Below are positions 40,719-49,059 of a DNA stretch of 64,000 nt, piece by piece. The notes under the pieces are model-generated. The model saw nothing but the letters and a program-made list of their open reading frames with translations, ran no database searches and was not told the origin of the DNA. Made by a program: the position numbers and the translations under genes. The stretch spans positions 1 through 64,000 of the forward strand of contig PNOC01000013.1 in the NCBI GenBank assembly GCA_013824615.1. Reading direction: 5' to 3'. Each line of letters begins with the position of its first letter. Position 1 is the stretch's first letter. The stretch is from Thermodesulfovibrio sp. Its GTDB lineage: Bacteria > Nitrospirota > Thermodesulfovibrionia > Thermodesulfovibrionales > UBA6898.

Positions 40719-41432
40719 TTATGTTATGTTTAAAAACGGTCTAACGTCCTTTTCAAAATCAAGCCCGGAAAAATATTCGCCGATGGCAGACCGGTACTCC
40801 CCGATGGATTTCATCGCCCGGGACGCAAGAGCAAACCTCAGTTCAAGTCCTGTGGCCCCGTTGTTCTTCTGCAGAGATGAAATAAACCCTTCGTATTGGG
40901 CAGGCGAGGTCAGTACAGCGACACTGTGCCAGTTTTTTGCAGCAGCCATGGTCATGGCCGGTCCACCGATATCGATATTGACGCGGGCTGTTTCCGGGGT
41001 TGTTCCCTCCTTTGCAACGACAGAGGTGAAGGGATAGAGGTTCCCGACAAAGACGTCGAAATAGACCCCAGGGGAGCCCCCGCGCATCGACTCGGAGAGA
41101 GTTTTGTAGAGATATTCCTCATGGGCAGGGTTTCCGCGTTCAGCAAGCAGGCCGGCATGGATCTTGGGATGGAGTGTTTTGACCAGTCCCCCTTCCATTT
41201 CAGGAGCTCCGGTGAAGTCCTCCACCGGGGTATAGTTCCTGTCAGCATTGTCCCCGAGAATCTCGACAATTCTTTTGCCGGTCCCGCCTGTGGAATAAAA
41301 GCGTGCGGATGCATTGGCAGCACGTATGCCACTGATCAGTGTTTCCAGTCCATCCTTGTCAAAGACACTGACCAGGATATTTTCCGGTTTGATTTTATCT
41401 ATCACCGTATATATGTTCTCTCGAATGCTCAT
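40719..41432 (-). CDS. purH: IMP cyclohydrolase (PurH N-terminal domain as a separate protein)
   Basis: 237 residues covering only the MGS-like IMP cyclohydrolase half of PurH: LVSVFDKDGLETLISGIRAA, FYSTGGTGKRIVEILG, VEDFTGAPEMEGGLVKTLHP, KIHAGLL, VYFDVFVGNLYPF, ARVNIDIGGPAMTMAAAKNW and VAVLTSPAQYEGF. The AICAR transformylase half is absent and no frame for it follows, so the final two purine steps must be carried by separate proteins. Closes the ring of FAICAR to give IMP. Lies 17 bp downstream of the dual-CXXC UGA gene on the same strand. Confidence 0.88.
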   Translation of the reverse strand: MSIRENIYTVIDKIKPENILVSVFDKDGLETLISGIRAANASARFYSTGGTGKRIVEILGDNADRNYTPVEDFTGAPEMEGGLVKTLHPKIHAGLLAERGNPAHEEYLYKTLSESMRGGSPGVYFDVFVGNLYPFTSVVAKEGTTPETARVNIDIGGPAMTMAAAKNWHSVAVLTSPAQYEGFISSLQKNNGATGLELRFALASRAMKSIGEYRSAIGEYFSGLDFEKDVRPFLNIT

Positions 41433-41449
41433 TATCTGTCTCCCTGTTT

Positions 41450-41641
41450 TTATGCCCGATCGCAGGAGCGGTTCGAAATCTGCTCCCAGATCTTTTCATC
41501 GAGCTCATCAGCATATTCAGCGAGCCCGAACCTCTTGCCGCATTCCATGCAGCGCAGACTGACCGCCCTTCAGCCGAAGGTCAGCGACAGCTTGCCTTTG
41601 CACTCCCTGCAGAGCAGGTCGGTATCCAGAGGTCTGGCCAT
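41450..41641 (-). CDS. Dual-CXXC small selenoprotein (UGA codon 24)
   Basis: 63 residues if UGA (41570-41572 on the plus strand) is Sec. Sequence: MARPLDTDLLCRECKGKLSL, then TFGU, then RAVSLRCMECGKRFGLAEYA and a helical tail with a last Cys. C11-C14 and C31-C34 form two CXXC pairs with Sec24 between them; this matches the annotated family of dual CXXC motif small (seleno)proteins. A zinc-ribbon or redox role is likely. A SECIS-like hairpin lies at the right distance. The stop is 17 bp before the IMP cyclohydrolase start, so they are probably cotranscribed. Ribosome site is weak. Without UGA decoding the product would be 23 residues. Confidence 0.82.
41537..41553 (-). promoter_or_regulatory. 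SECIS-like hairpin of the dual-CXXC gene
   Basis: On the minus strand GCTGCA pairs with TGCGGC (one G-U pair), loop TGGAA. The loop starts 23 nt after the UGA. Confidence 0.6.
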
Positions 41642-41796
41642 AGTGTCACTATTTTATCCTATATGCAGGTATTTTTAAAGCTTATTGAGAATCTGATTCA
41701 GTTATAATGAAGCATCAGATGAAGACCCGTATTCTTTTACTGGCTGCCGCTGCAGTTCTGTTTGCCTGCAGTGCTGCGCGTGTTACAGGAGGGACC

Positions 41797-42441
41797 ATGC
41801 TTATCCAGAGTATTGCTGTAGGCCAGCTTGCGGTGAACTGTTATATCGTCTCGGACGGCAATAGCCGCGAAGCCCTTATTATCGACCCAGGCGACGAGCC
41901 CGAGCGTATTGCTGCGTTTGTCGGGGAGCACGGCCTGAAGCCGAAATATATCGTTTTCACCCACGCACACTATGACCATATCTGCGCTGCCGGGGACCTG
42001 CATAAGCTTTATGGCGTTCCCATTATCATGCACGAAGCAGAAACAGGAACGTATCAGAGTTCAAAGGAGTTTTGTGTTTCGAGGGGGTTTTCTCGGGAGG
42101 ACTTTCCTGCCGACTTTCAGACCGTCAGGGAGGGTGGCAGGATAACTGTGGCCAGTCTTGTGCTGGAGATTATTCATACTCCCGGCCATACTCCCGGAAG
42201 CATGGGCCTGTCCGGCGGCAAGGCGCTGTTCACCGGGGACACTCTCTTTAAAGGTACGGTCGGCAGGACCGACCTGCCGGGTGGGAACACGCAGCAGCTT
42301 ATGGGTTCTTTGAAGAAGCTCACGGCATTACCCCCGGATACGCGGGTGCTCTGCGGCCATGGGGAAGAGACTACCCTGGGCAGAGAGCTGAAGAGCAACC
42401 CGTATCTGAATGAGAAATTCAAGCTGAAGCTGTATCAGTGA
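41797..42441 (+). CDS. Metallo-beta-lactamase-fold hydrolase (glyoxalase II-like)
   Basis: 214 residues from MLIQSIAVGQLAVNCYIV. Metal motif THAHYDHI (HxHxDH), second His in TPGHTPGS, Asp in FTGDTLFKGTVGRTDLPGG, and His in LCGHGEETT. Belongs to the YcbL/GloB-like group that hydrolyses thioesters such as S-lactoylglutathione. ATG 41797 has AGGAGGG (41787-41793). An in-frame ATG at 41707 would add a lipoprotein-like leader (LLLAAAAVLFACSA) but overlaps a TATAAT (41703-41708) and has no ribosome site, so the short form is preferred; the long form cannot be excluded. Confidence 0.87.
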   Translation: MLIQSIAVGQLAVNCYIVSDGNSREALIIDPGDEPERIAAFVGEHGLKPKYIVFTHAHYDHICAAGDLHKLYGVPIIMHEAETGTYQSSKEFCVSRGFSREDFPADFQTVREGGRITVASLVLEIIHTPGHTPGSMGLSGGKALFTGDTLFKGTVGRTDLPGGNTQQLMGSLKKLTALPPDTRVLCGHGEETTLGRELKSNPYLNEKFKLKLYQ

Positions 42442-42962
42442 ACACCTACGTCTATGAAAAAATAGACCATCGTCCCGGCGGGAATGCAGCGTCGATAATC
42501 TCCTCGCTGAGAGATATATTTGTGGGTGCCCCGGAAGGACTCCGGGAGGTCAGGCAGTTGGCCGCTGAAGTCGCTGAACTTGTCAGCGCCATGGGCCCTG
42601 CTCAACAAAAGGCCTGCGCTGCGGTCTGTCCGGAATGCCGCAGTGTCTGCTGCATCAACCGGCATGCCTTTCATGAGCATGAAGATATTGTCTATCTGGC
42701 TGCCCTGGGCGAGAAGATGCCATCATATACCATGAGGGTTCCTGATACAGATCCCTGCCAGTTCCTCGGGGCATATGGCTGCACGGTCGGCCGCCACCTG
42801 AGACCCCACCGCTGCAACACCTATTTCTGTTCCCCCATGCTTGAATATCTGGAGAATGGACCCGCACCGCAGTACCGGAGGTTCATTTGCGGGCTGCAAC
42901 TGGTGACGAAAAAGAGGGAGGAGATGCTTGAGGCATTTTATAACAAGGCTTATTCCTTCTGA
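42438..42962 (+). CDS. Cysteine-cluster protein (YkgJ/UPF0153-like)
   Basis: 174 residues with many Cys in a metal-cluster arrangement: CAAVCPECRSVCCINRHAF, DPCQFLGAYGCTVGRHLRP, HRCNTYFCSPM, FICGLQ. This is like YkgJ-type zinc- or iron-chelating proteins. GTG 42438 overlaps the stop of the hydrolase gene (GTGA), so translation is coupled. Cytosolic; function of the family is unknown. Confidence 0.75.
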   Translation: MNTYVYEKIDHRPGGNAASIISSLRDIFVGAPEGLREVRQLAAEVAELVSAMGPAQQKACAAVCPECRSVCCINRHAFHEHEDIVYLAALGEKMPSYTMRVPDTDPCQFLGAYGCTVGRHLRPHRCNTYFCSPMLEYLENGPAPQYRRFICGLQLVTKKREEMLEAFYNKAYSF

Positions 42963-43046
42963 TCCCGGATTGTGATACAGTAGAAGATATATCCCGGTGT
43001 TCGCAGATATTCTAAATTTAAATCAATAAATTTCAGGAGAGATACT

Positions 43047-44654
43047 GTGCTGAACGATATAAGGATCAAAACAACCCTGAGAGGAATAGCAATATTTATT
43101 GTACTGAGTATGGTGGTCTATTCGGGAGGTATTGCAATAAGACTTTCCGACCAGAACAAAAAACTGATACGCCTGAATAACGAGATAGCAGTTGTCTTGA
43201 TAAGCTCCGCGGAGATGAAATTTTATACAAGCCAGGTTCAGCAATTTATATCAGATGCCGCAGCTACGGGGAATGCCGGTTCACTTGTTGAAGCAGATAA
43301 TAGTGCCAAGGCTTTCAAAGAGCATCTGGCGACTGCACTGAAAGCCGATACGGTTGCGGATCATATTCAGAAGTTTAAGGATTTAGAGCCAAGGTTTGAA
43401 AAGTTCCATGCCATTGGCGTTAAAATGGCCAATGTTTATATTTCTCAGGGACGCAGCGAAGGCAATAAAGTGATGGAGGAATTTGATAAAGCCTCAGAGG
43501 ATATCGTTCGGGGGACTGCTGATATAGCCAGGATACACCAGGAAGTTTTGAAGAAGAACCTCGAAGAAGTAGTTGCCAATAACAAAGCCATCAGAATGCT
43601 TGCGATAATGACCGGCTTGGCTATTGCCCTGATAATAGCTGCTGTCATGACCTGGCTTTACCGGAAAATCAATAATCCTCTGGGCAGGGCGATTGAGGTT
43701 TCGAATATGATCGCAGCCGGCGATCTGACTGCAGAGATAGAGACAGGGAACAAGGACGAAATAGGCGACCTCATGAGGGCCATAGACAGCATGGTTGATA
43801 AATTAAAAACAACCATAGCAACCATCCAATCATCGGCCCATAGCGTCGCATCGGCCAGCGAGGAGCTCAGCGCAAGTTCCGGGCAGATGTCACGGGGTAT
43901 TGAGGAGCAGTCTCAGAGGGCTTCGCAGATAGCCACTTCAACAGCCGAGATGTCGCAGACCGTTATCGATATCGCACGGAATGCCACGAGCATTGCGTCA
44001 TCTGCGCAGGATTCCACAAAAGTGGCGCAGGAAGGCCGGTCCATCGTCAGCAGGTCGGTTGAAGAGGTTAAGGAGATAGCCGATGCCGTCAAGCACCTGG
44101 CAGGGCTTGTCATGTCATTGGGAGAACGGTCAAAACAGATTGGCGATATTATCAGCGTCATTAAAGACATCGCAGATCAAACAAACCTCCTTGCCCTGAA
44201 TGCTGCCATAGAGGCCGCCCGCGCCGGAGAGCAGGGCCGCGGTTTTGCGGTTGTGGCCGATGAGGTCCGCAAGCTCGCTGAAAGGACGACCAAGGCGACA
44301 TCCGAGATAGGCGGCATGATAGGGACCATACAGAGTGAGGTCGCACTGGCGGTTAAATCAATGGGTGAAGCCAGTATAGGGGTTGAGACCGGTGTCCATG
44401 ACGTCACCCTGGCTGGAGAGTCTTTGAGCAATATCGTCGAGAGCGTCGTGAGTTTGCAGAATATGGTTCAGCAGATAGCGACTGCGACAGAAGAAATGTC
44501 CACGGTATCCGATACCATAAGTAATGATATAGAGACCATCGCACGTGTTTCTTCCGAGACGTCGGCAAGTTCGACCCAGGTTTCACAGTCAGCTGTAGAT
44601 TTGGCAAGACTCTCTTCCGAACTCAACCAGGTTGCCGGTAAGTTCAGGATATAG
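43047..44654 (+). CDS. Methyl-accepting chemotaxis protein
   Basis: 535 residues. TM1 about 10-30, periplasmic four-helix-like sensor (31-185), TM2 about 188-210, HAMP (211-263), then a long coiled-coil signalling domain with the highly conserved hairpin tip [20 protein letters not shown] and [20 protein letters not shown]. Controls CheA in response to a ligand or redox cue. Start is GTG 43047 with AGGAGA (43035-43040) 6 nt upstream. No che genes are in the window. Confidence 0.95.
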   Translation: MLNDIRIKTTLRGIAIFIVLSMVVYSGGIAIRLSDQNKKLIRLNNEIAVVLISSAEMKFYTSQVQQFISDAAATGNAGSLVEADNSAKAFKEHLATALKADTVADHIQKFKDLEPRFEKFHAIGVKMANVYISQGRSEGNKVMEEFDKASEDIVRGTADIARIHQEVLKKNLEEVVANNKAIRMLAIMTGLAIALIIAAVMTWLYRKINNPLGRAIEVSNMIAAGDLTAEIETGNKDEIGDLMRAIDSMVDKLKTTIATIQSSAHSVASASEELSASSGQMSRGIEEQSQRASQIATSTAEMSQTVIDIARNATSIASSAQDSTKVAQEGRSIVSRSVEEVKEIADAVKHLAGLVMSLGERSKQIGDIISVIKDIADQTNLLALNAAIEAARAGEQGRGFAVVADEVRKLAERTTKATSEIGGMIGTIQSEVALAVKSMGEASIGVETGVHDVTLAGESLSNIVESVVSLQNMVQQIATATEEMSTVSDTISNDIETIARVSSETSASSTQVSQSAVDLARLSSELNQVAGKFRI

Positions 44655-44661
44655 CGCCCCC

Positions 44662-45429
44662 ATGAAAGCACTGGACCTCTATAAGAAGCTTCCGAAAAAG
44701 AACTGCGGGAAATGCAGCCTGAAGGCCTGCATGCCGTTTGCGATATCGGTGATCAAGGGCGATACGCCCCTGGAGGAATGCCCGCTGCTGCTGCCCGAAG
44801 AGATTAATCTCCTGAAGCCCTCGCTGGTGCAGGGCGACTGGCGCGAGGAGCTGATTTTGAAGCTGAGTGCGGAGATAAAGACGCTCGATCTTGCAGTCAT
44901 CGCCCCCGGCATCGGTGCGGAGATGCAGGGCAGCGACCTGAAACTGCTCTGCTTCGGCAGGGAATTTTTTATCACTCCTGAGGGGACCATCAAAACAGAG
45001 GGAATCATGACCCCGTGGATCAGGATACTCATCCTCCACTACATCCGGACCGCAGGCAAGGATGAGCTGTCCGGCCGGTGGGTTTCGTACAGCGAACTGA
45101 AGGCCGGGATGGTCAAGCACTCTTCCTTTGTGCGTGAGTGCGAAGAACCGCTGCTGGAACTCTTCCGTAATGACTTTGAAAAGTCCGTGACAGCGCTGCA
45201 GAGGCTCGAGGCAACGAAGGGTAAGGGGTTCCCGACTGAAGATGCCTGGACTCTCTATCTGCTCCCGAAAGTCCCGATGGCCATTCTCTACTGGCCTGAC
45301 GAAGAGGAATTTCCCGCACGGCTGAAGGTCCTCTTCGACTCAACAGCCGATACGTTTCTGGATGTGGAGTCGATCATGTTCCTGGTCGAGGGGCTGGTGA
45401 AGAATATTGAGATGATGGACAGCCGGTGA
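44662..45429 (+). CDS. DUF3786-like protein with N-terminal Fe-S motif
   Basis: 255 residues. N-terminus LYKKLPKKNCGKCSLKACMP...ECPLL (C14, C17, C22, C39 by approximate count) is the 4Fe-4S motif seen in corrinoid/CO-dehydrogenase Fe-S domains and in DUF3786 proteins. The rest contains a DUF3786-like body (LKLLCFGREFFITPEG, TPWIRILILHYI, LYLLPKVPMAILYWPDEEEF). ATG 44662 is chosen because the longer frame overlaps the chemoreceptor; the ribosome site is weak. Probably cytosolic and anaerobe-specific; reaction unknown. Confidence 0.75.
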   Translation: MKALDLYKKLPKKNCGKCSLKACMPFAISVIKGDTPLEECPLLLPEEINLLKPSLVQGDWREELILKLSAEIKTLDLAVIAPGIGAEMQGSDLKLLCFGREFFITPEGTIKTEGIMTPWIRILILHYIRTAGKDELSGRWVSYSELKAGMVKHSSFVRECEEPLLELFRNDFEKSVTALQRLEATKGKGFPTEDAWTLYLLPKVPMAILYWPDEEEFPARLKVLFDSTADTFLDVESIMFLVEGLVKNIEMMDSR

Positions 45430-45470
45430 TCGGGTAGTTTTCGGCCGCTTATCGTACTGAAGAAACCCCT

Positions 45471-47090
45471 TTACTTGTTTTCCGTATCTTCTCCTCGTGA
45501 CATCTTATTGTAATAATGAGGATAAAGTATTTTCGTACAGTCAGGACAGATGCTGTGCGTGAATTCAGCTTGTGAATGCGTGCTTATATATTCTTCTATC
45601 TGGTTCCAATAACCCTTGTCATCACGTATCTTTTTACATGAGGCGCAAATGGGCAGAAAACCACTCAGGATTTTTACTTTCGCAATATTTTCCTGAAGTT
45701 CTTTTATAAGCATTTCCCGTTCTGTTTCTCTTTGTCTGCGCTCGGTTATGTCTGTGGCTATGCCGCAGACCGCATAGGGGTTCCCGTCATTGTCGTAAAG
45801 CGGAAATTTCGACGCCAGGTAATGATGAATACCGTCCTGGTGAGGCACGGTCTCTTCAACTTCAACCGGCATATCGGCCTGCAGCGCCCGAAGATCGGCC
45901 TCTCTGAATTTATCTGCCGCATCCCGGGGGAAAATATCATAGTCTGTCTTGCCGATCACGTTGCTTCTGGAGATTCCGAAAAGCTTTTCGTAAAGGGCAT
46001 TGATAAAAAGATACCTGCCATCCAGATCTTTTGCAAAGATGACCGCAGAAGACCCATCTATTATCTTTTGCAGTTTTTCCTCGCTCTGTCTTAAAGCCAT
46101 GAGCGATTCCGCCGCCTGCCAGTCAAAGAGTTTTCGACGCCTCTGGTAGAAATATAACCCCGTAACTCCGGATAGCGCTATGATACCGAAGAGGGTGCCT
46201 TGCACTTTAACCTCCTGCCGCCACGTGGCATGCATCGCATCGATGTTCCTGCCAATCGCGACAATCAGAGGCTTGTCCATGGTCACATCGCGCAGCCTTA
46301 TGGTCCGTATGGCCATCATCCGGTTGTCGCCTGTGGAATAGACGGTCCCGGTCAGAACATTCTCATCTTTATTGCTCCCGAGATGTCTGCTGAAAAAAGA
46401 GCCCGGCTCTGCCAGATTTTTTCCGATCTGACCCTTCTGCTGTGGGACCATGAGGAATTGTATGCCGTCACGGTGAGCCATTGCGGACCACATGTCCGGC
46501 GCGTAGAGTACCGAACTTAATACAATTTCGAAGTATGAAGGCTCAATGGTGGCCGAAATGATTCCGCTAAATTCCCCGCGCGGCCCCGGAATGATGACTG
46601 TTGCATTTATCGTGAATATACCAAAGGTTGTCTGAAAAGGAGGTGAGAGGTAGAGCATCTTCGGATCAGACTGCCTGCTTGGGACCGTAAAATAATCTCT
46701 GTAATTGAAATTCTTGCCAATGAGTTCTTTGCGGTCTGAAGCCTGCACGGTTCCGTGGGCATCGGTGATAAGTATCGTGCGTACTGCAGGCATGGCATCG
46801 TCCAGCCCCTTGAGGTGGCGGTTTGCATTCTGCCATCCGGAGGTGCGCCATGCCGGTACCTCTTCTCTTGCAAGCAGCAATGCCCGGTAAACAGCTTCAA
46901 GTTGTTGCGCGATCGTCCTGTCTGCCACGCGGGCCTGGGTGCTCAGACGTTCCTGTTCAAGGATCTCAATTTTATGATATTCCTGCACAAGAGAGTATGC
47001 TATGAGAGCTCCGGTAACCAGCAGTGCCATGCCGAGCATGACCCACTGAGCAGGGATATAATGTTGCGACGAGGCCAGGGCAGCTTTCAT
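45471..47090 (-). CDS. Membrane PAS sensor with double-CxxC tail and no kinase domain
   Basis: 539 residues. TM1 (about 14-34), extracytoplasmic dCACHE-like ligand domain (45-285), TM2 (about 295-313), one PAS domain (about 330-450) and a C-terminal zinc-ribbon-like tail LPICASCKKIRDDKGYWNQ...HSICPDCTKILYPHYY. There is no HisKA, GGDEF, EAL or methyl-accepting region, so its output must be through a partner or the tail itself. The tail is the same as in the DUF3365-like protein at 6532-7491. Single gene, divergent from the UGA-containing mini-gene. Confidence 0.82.
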   Translation of the reverse strand: MKAALASSQHYIPAQWVMLGMALLVTGALIAYSLVQEYHKIEILEQERLSTQARVADRTIAQQLEAVYRALLLAREEVPAWRTSGWQNANRHLKGLDDAMPAVRTILITDAHGTVQASDRKELIGKNFNYRDYFTVPSRQSDPKMLYLSPPFQTTFGIFTINATVIIPGPRGEFSGIISATIEPSYFEIVLSSVLYAPDMWSAMAHRDGIQFLMVPQQKGQIGKNLAEPGSFFSRHLGSNKDENVLTGTVYSTGDNRMMAIRTIRLRDVTMDKPLIVAIGRNIDAMHATWRQEVKVQGTLFGIIALSGVTGLYFYQRRRKLFDWQAAESLMALRQSEEKLQKIIDGSSAVIFAKDLDGRYLFINALYEKLFGISRSNVIGKTDYDIFPRDAADKFREADLRALQADMPVEVEETVPHQDGIHHYLASKFPLYDNDGNPYAVCGIATDITERRQRETEREMLIKELQENIAKVKILSGFLPICASCKKIRDDKGYWNQIEEYISTHSQAEFTHSICPDCTKILYPHYYNKMSRGEDTENK

Positions 47091-47141
47091 ATTTTTAGTT
47101 TAGCATAAGACCGTTTTGTTATCCTGCATGGTGTTGTACCA

Positions 47142-47171
47142 TTGCGCGGAGACTGATAATCGTTTTATAAT
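47142..47171 (+). promoter_or_regulatory. Promoter of the Cys-rich UGA gene
   Basis: TATAAT (47166-47171) with TTGCGC 18 bp upstream. The expected start is at or next to the A of ATG 47178, which has no Shine-Dalgarno sequence, suggesting leaderless translation. Confidence 0.45.
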
Positions 47172-47177
47172 CCATCT

Positions 47178-47354
47178 ATGGAAACGTGCCCGGTCTGCGA
47201 TGAACCGATAAACCAGTGCATCTGTTGCCCGGAATGAGGGCATGTCTGCCCCCTGGACCAGGGGGAGCTTTTCTGTCCGGCCTGCAAGCCGGACCCTGTG
47301 CTGACAAAGAAAGTGATAACTAACACCGAGGAGGGAACAATAGATGGCAGATGA
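47178..47354 (+). CDS. Cys-rich small selenoprotein overlapping yajQ (UGA codon 20)
   Basis: 58 residues if UGA 47235-47237 is Sec: [20 protein letters not shown] then [20 protein letters not shown] and a short tail. Four Cys pairs (CPVC, CICC, CPLD region, CPAC) make it a double zinc-ribbon-like protein with Sec where the ribbon pattern CPxCGH predicts Cys. The frame stays Cys-rich and in phase on both sides of the UGA and ends at 47354, overlapping yajQ by 11 bp. A 6-bp G-C hairpin follows the UGA. An in-frame TAA at 47157-47159 fixes the start. No family name is known to me. The alternative, two chance frames, is unlikely given the Cys spacing. Confidence 0.72.
47249..47265 (+). promoter_or_regulatory. 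SECIS-like hairpin of the Cys-rich mini-gene
   Basis: CCCCCT (47249-47254) pairs perfectly with AGGGGG (47260-47265), loop GGACC. The loop begins 18 nt after the UGA. Confidence 0.58.
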
Positions 47355-47841
47355 GCATACTTTTGATATCGTGAGCAAGGTTGACCTGCAGGAGGTTTTA
47401 AACGCTGTCCAGCAGGCGATGAAGGAGATCAGCCAGAGGTTTGATTTCAAAAACAGCAAGAGCGATATCGAACTCAACAAGGAAAAACATGAGCTCGTGA
47501 TTGTTTCAGATGACGAGATGAAGCTGACGAGTGTTATTGATATCCTCCAGACAAAACTCGTCAAGCGGGGTATCTCCCTCAAGGCTCTGGACTACGGCAA
47601 GATCGAAGCTGCGGCCGGCAGCACGGTCAAACAGGTCGTGACGCTCCAGCAGGGCATTCCGGTCGAAAAATCCAAGGAGATCGTGAAGCTTATCAAGGAC
47701 ACGAAGATGAAGGTCCAGGCCGAGATCCAGAAAGACCAGGTGCGGGTGAAGGGTAAGAAGATCGACGACCTGCAGGCCATCATGGCCGTTATCAAGGGAA
47801 AGGACCTGGATATCCATATCGAGTTCATCAATTTCAGGTAA
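47344..47841 (+). CDS. yajQ: YajQ-family nucleotide-binding protein
   Basis: 165 residues, the standard length. [73 protein letters not shown] and [12 protein letters not shown] are family hallmarks. Members bind nucleotides, in some bacteria c-di-GMP, which fits the HD-GYP enzyme in this window. GGAGGGA precedes ATG 47344. Its start lies inside the last codons of the Cys-rich UGA gene, so the two are coupled. Confidence 0.95.
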   Translation: MADEHTFDIVSKVDLQEVLNAVQQAMKEISQRFDFKNSKSDIELNKEKHELVIVSDDEMKLTSVIDILQTKLVKRGISLKALDYGKIEAAAGSTVKQVVTLQQGIPVEKSKEIVKLIKDTKMKVQAEIQKDQVRVKGKKIDDLQAIMAVIKGKDLDIHIEFINFR

Positions 47842-47851
47842 CTGAGGCTGC

Positions 47852-49057
47852 ATGTATAAAGAATACTTCGGGTTCAGGGAGCTCCCTTTTTCGATAGCGC
47901 CGGACCCTCGCTACCTTTACATGAGCGACCAGCACCGGGATGCCCTGGCCCACCTGCTCTATGGCATCAACAGCGACGGCGCCTTCATACTTTTGACCGG
48001 CGAAGTAGGCACCGGAAAGACGACGGTCTGCAGATGCCTTCTGGAGCAGATGCCCCCGGACTGTGATATCGCCTTTATCCTGAACCCCAAGATGACAACG
48101 GTTGAGCTTCTGGCGGCTGTCTGTGATGAATTTCGCATAGCCTATCCGGCCGGCAATACCAGCCTTAAGGTGTTTGTCGATGCGATCAATGCCTTTCTGC
48201 TCGATGCCCATGCCAGAGGCCGGCGGGCGGTGCTGATTCTCGAAGAGGCGCAGAACCTGAGTCCTGACCTGCTGGAACAGATCCGGCTGCTCACGAACCT
48301 GGAAACAAACCAGCGGAAGCTGCTCCAGATTATTATGCTCGGACAGCCGGAACTAAGGGAGATGCTGGCGCGGGAGGACCTGCGGCAGCTTTCCCAGCGG
48401 ATTACTGCCCGGTATCACCTCGGGCCGCTTTCACTTTCGGAGGTGCCTGCCTATATTGCCCACCGCCTTGCGGTGGCCGGGGTCAGGGGGAGACTCTTTC
48501 CTGAACCAACCATAAAAAAAATCTTCACCCTGAGCAACGGCATTCCCCGTCTGATCAACCTGATATGCGACAGGGCCTTGCTCGGAACCTATGCCCAGGG
48601 CCGGGAGGACGTTGATCTCCCTACACTTGTCAAGGCCTCTCAGGAGGTCTTTGGCGCCGATGCTTCGCCCCGGAGACACCGTGTCAGGATGCCGCTTATG
48701 ACAGCTCCTGCTGTCCTGGGAGCGGGACTGCTGATTGCGGTCCTCCTTGTTCTGATGATTTATAGCAGCCGGAATAACGGTGTGACTGGCGGCAAACCCG
48801 GCCCCATATCCGAAACCGTGTCCGGCTATGGGACGGAGAAGAGCGTGCCGGTTGGCGGAGCTGCAACAAAGACTGTCCTTCCGAAACAGAGATCGCCGCA
48901 GGCCGGGAAGGGTGAAAACCGGAGACCGGCGGCCGGGTTTCCGTGGCCCGGAGGGCTGCATGAAAATGAACTGCAACAAGACCGGCTCGCGGACCTGAAA
49001 TGGGCGTGGAGTTCATTTGTGTTGTCTTCAGAGCCTGAAAAAAAGGCGGCCCGATAG
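47852..49057 (+). CDS. gspA: GspA/ExeA-type AAA ATPase
   Basis: 401 residues. The N-terminus YFGFRELPFSIAPDPRYLYM is the family signature; Walker A LLTGEVGTGKTT, Walker B AVLILEEAQNL, then RITARYHLGPLSLSEVPAYI and ITNLICDRALLGTYAQGRED-like helices. A membrane segment lies at about 288-307, followed by a short periplasmic part without a peptidoglycan-binding domain. GspA with GspB opens the cell wall for the type II secretin or pilus machinery. gspB follows 2 nt after the stop. Confidence 0.92.
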   Translation: MYKEYFGFRELPFSIAPDPRYLYMSDQHRDALAHLLYGINSDGAFILLTGEVGTGKTTVCRCLLEQMPPDCDIAFILNPKMTTVELLAAVCDEFRIAYPAGNTSLKVFVDAINAFLLDAHARGRRAVLILEEAQNLSPDLLEQIRLLTNLETNQRKLLQIIMLGQPELREMLAREDLRQLSQRITARYHLGPLSLSEVPAYIAHRLAVAGVRGRLFPEPTIKKIFTLSNGIPRLINLICDRALLGTYAQGREDVDLPTLVKASQEVFGADASPRRHRVRMPLMTAPAVLGAGLLIAVLLVLMIYSSRNNGVTGGKPGPISETVSGYGTEKSVPVGGAATKTVLPKQRSPQAGKGENRRPAAGFPWPGGLHENELQQDRLADLKWAWSSFVLSSEPEKKAAR

Positions 49058-49059
49058 TC

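Noticed and set aside
41466-41490. GGTTCGAA and GGAGC/GCTCC reminiscent of a tRNA T arm
   Set aside because: It is part of the dual-CXXC gene's coding region and no acceptor, D or anticodon arms surround it.
41707-41796. Lipoprotein-like N-terminal extension of the MBL hydrolase
   Set aside because: The ATG overlaps a TATAAT box and lacks a ribosome site, while ATG 41797 has AGGAGGG and begins at the family's usual start. Not fully excluded.
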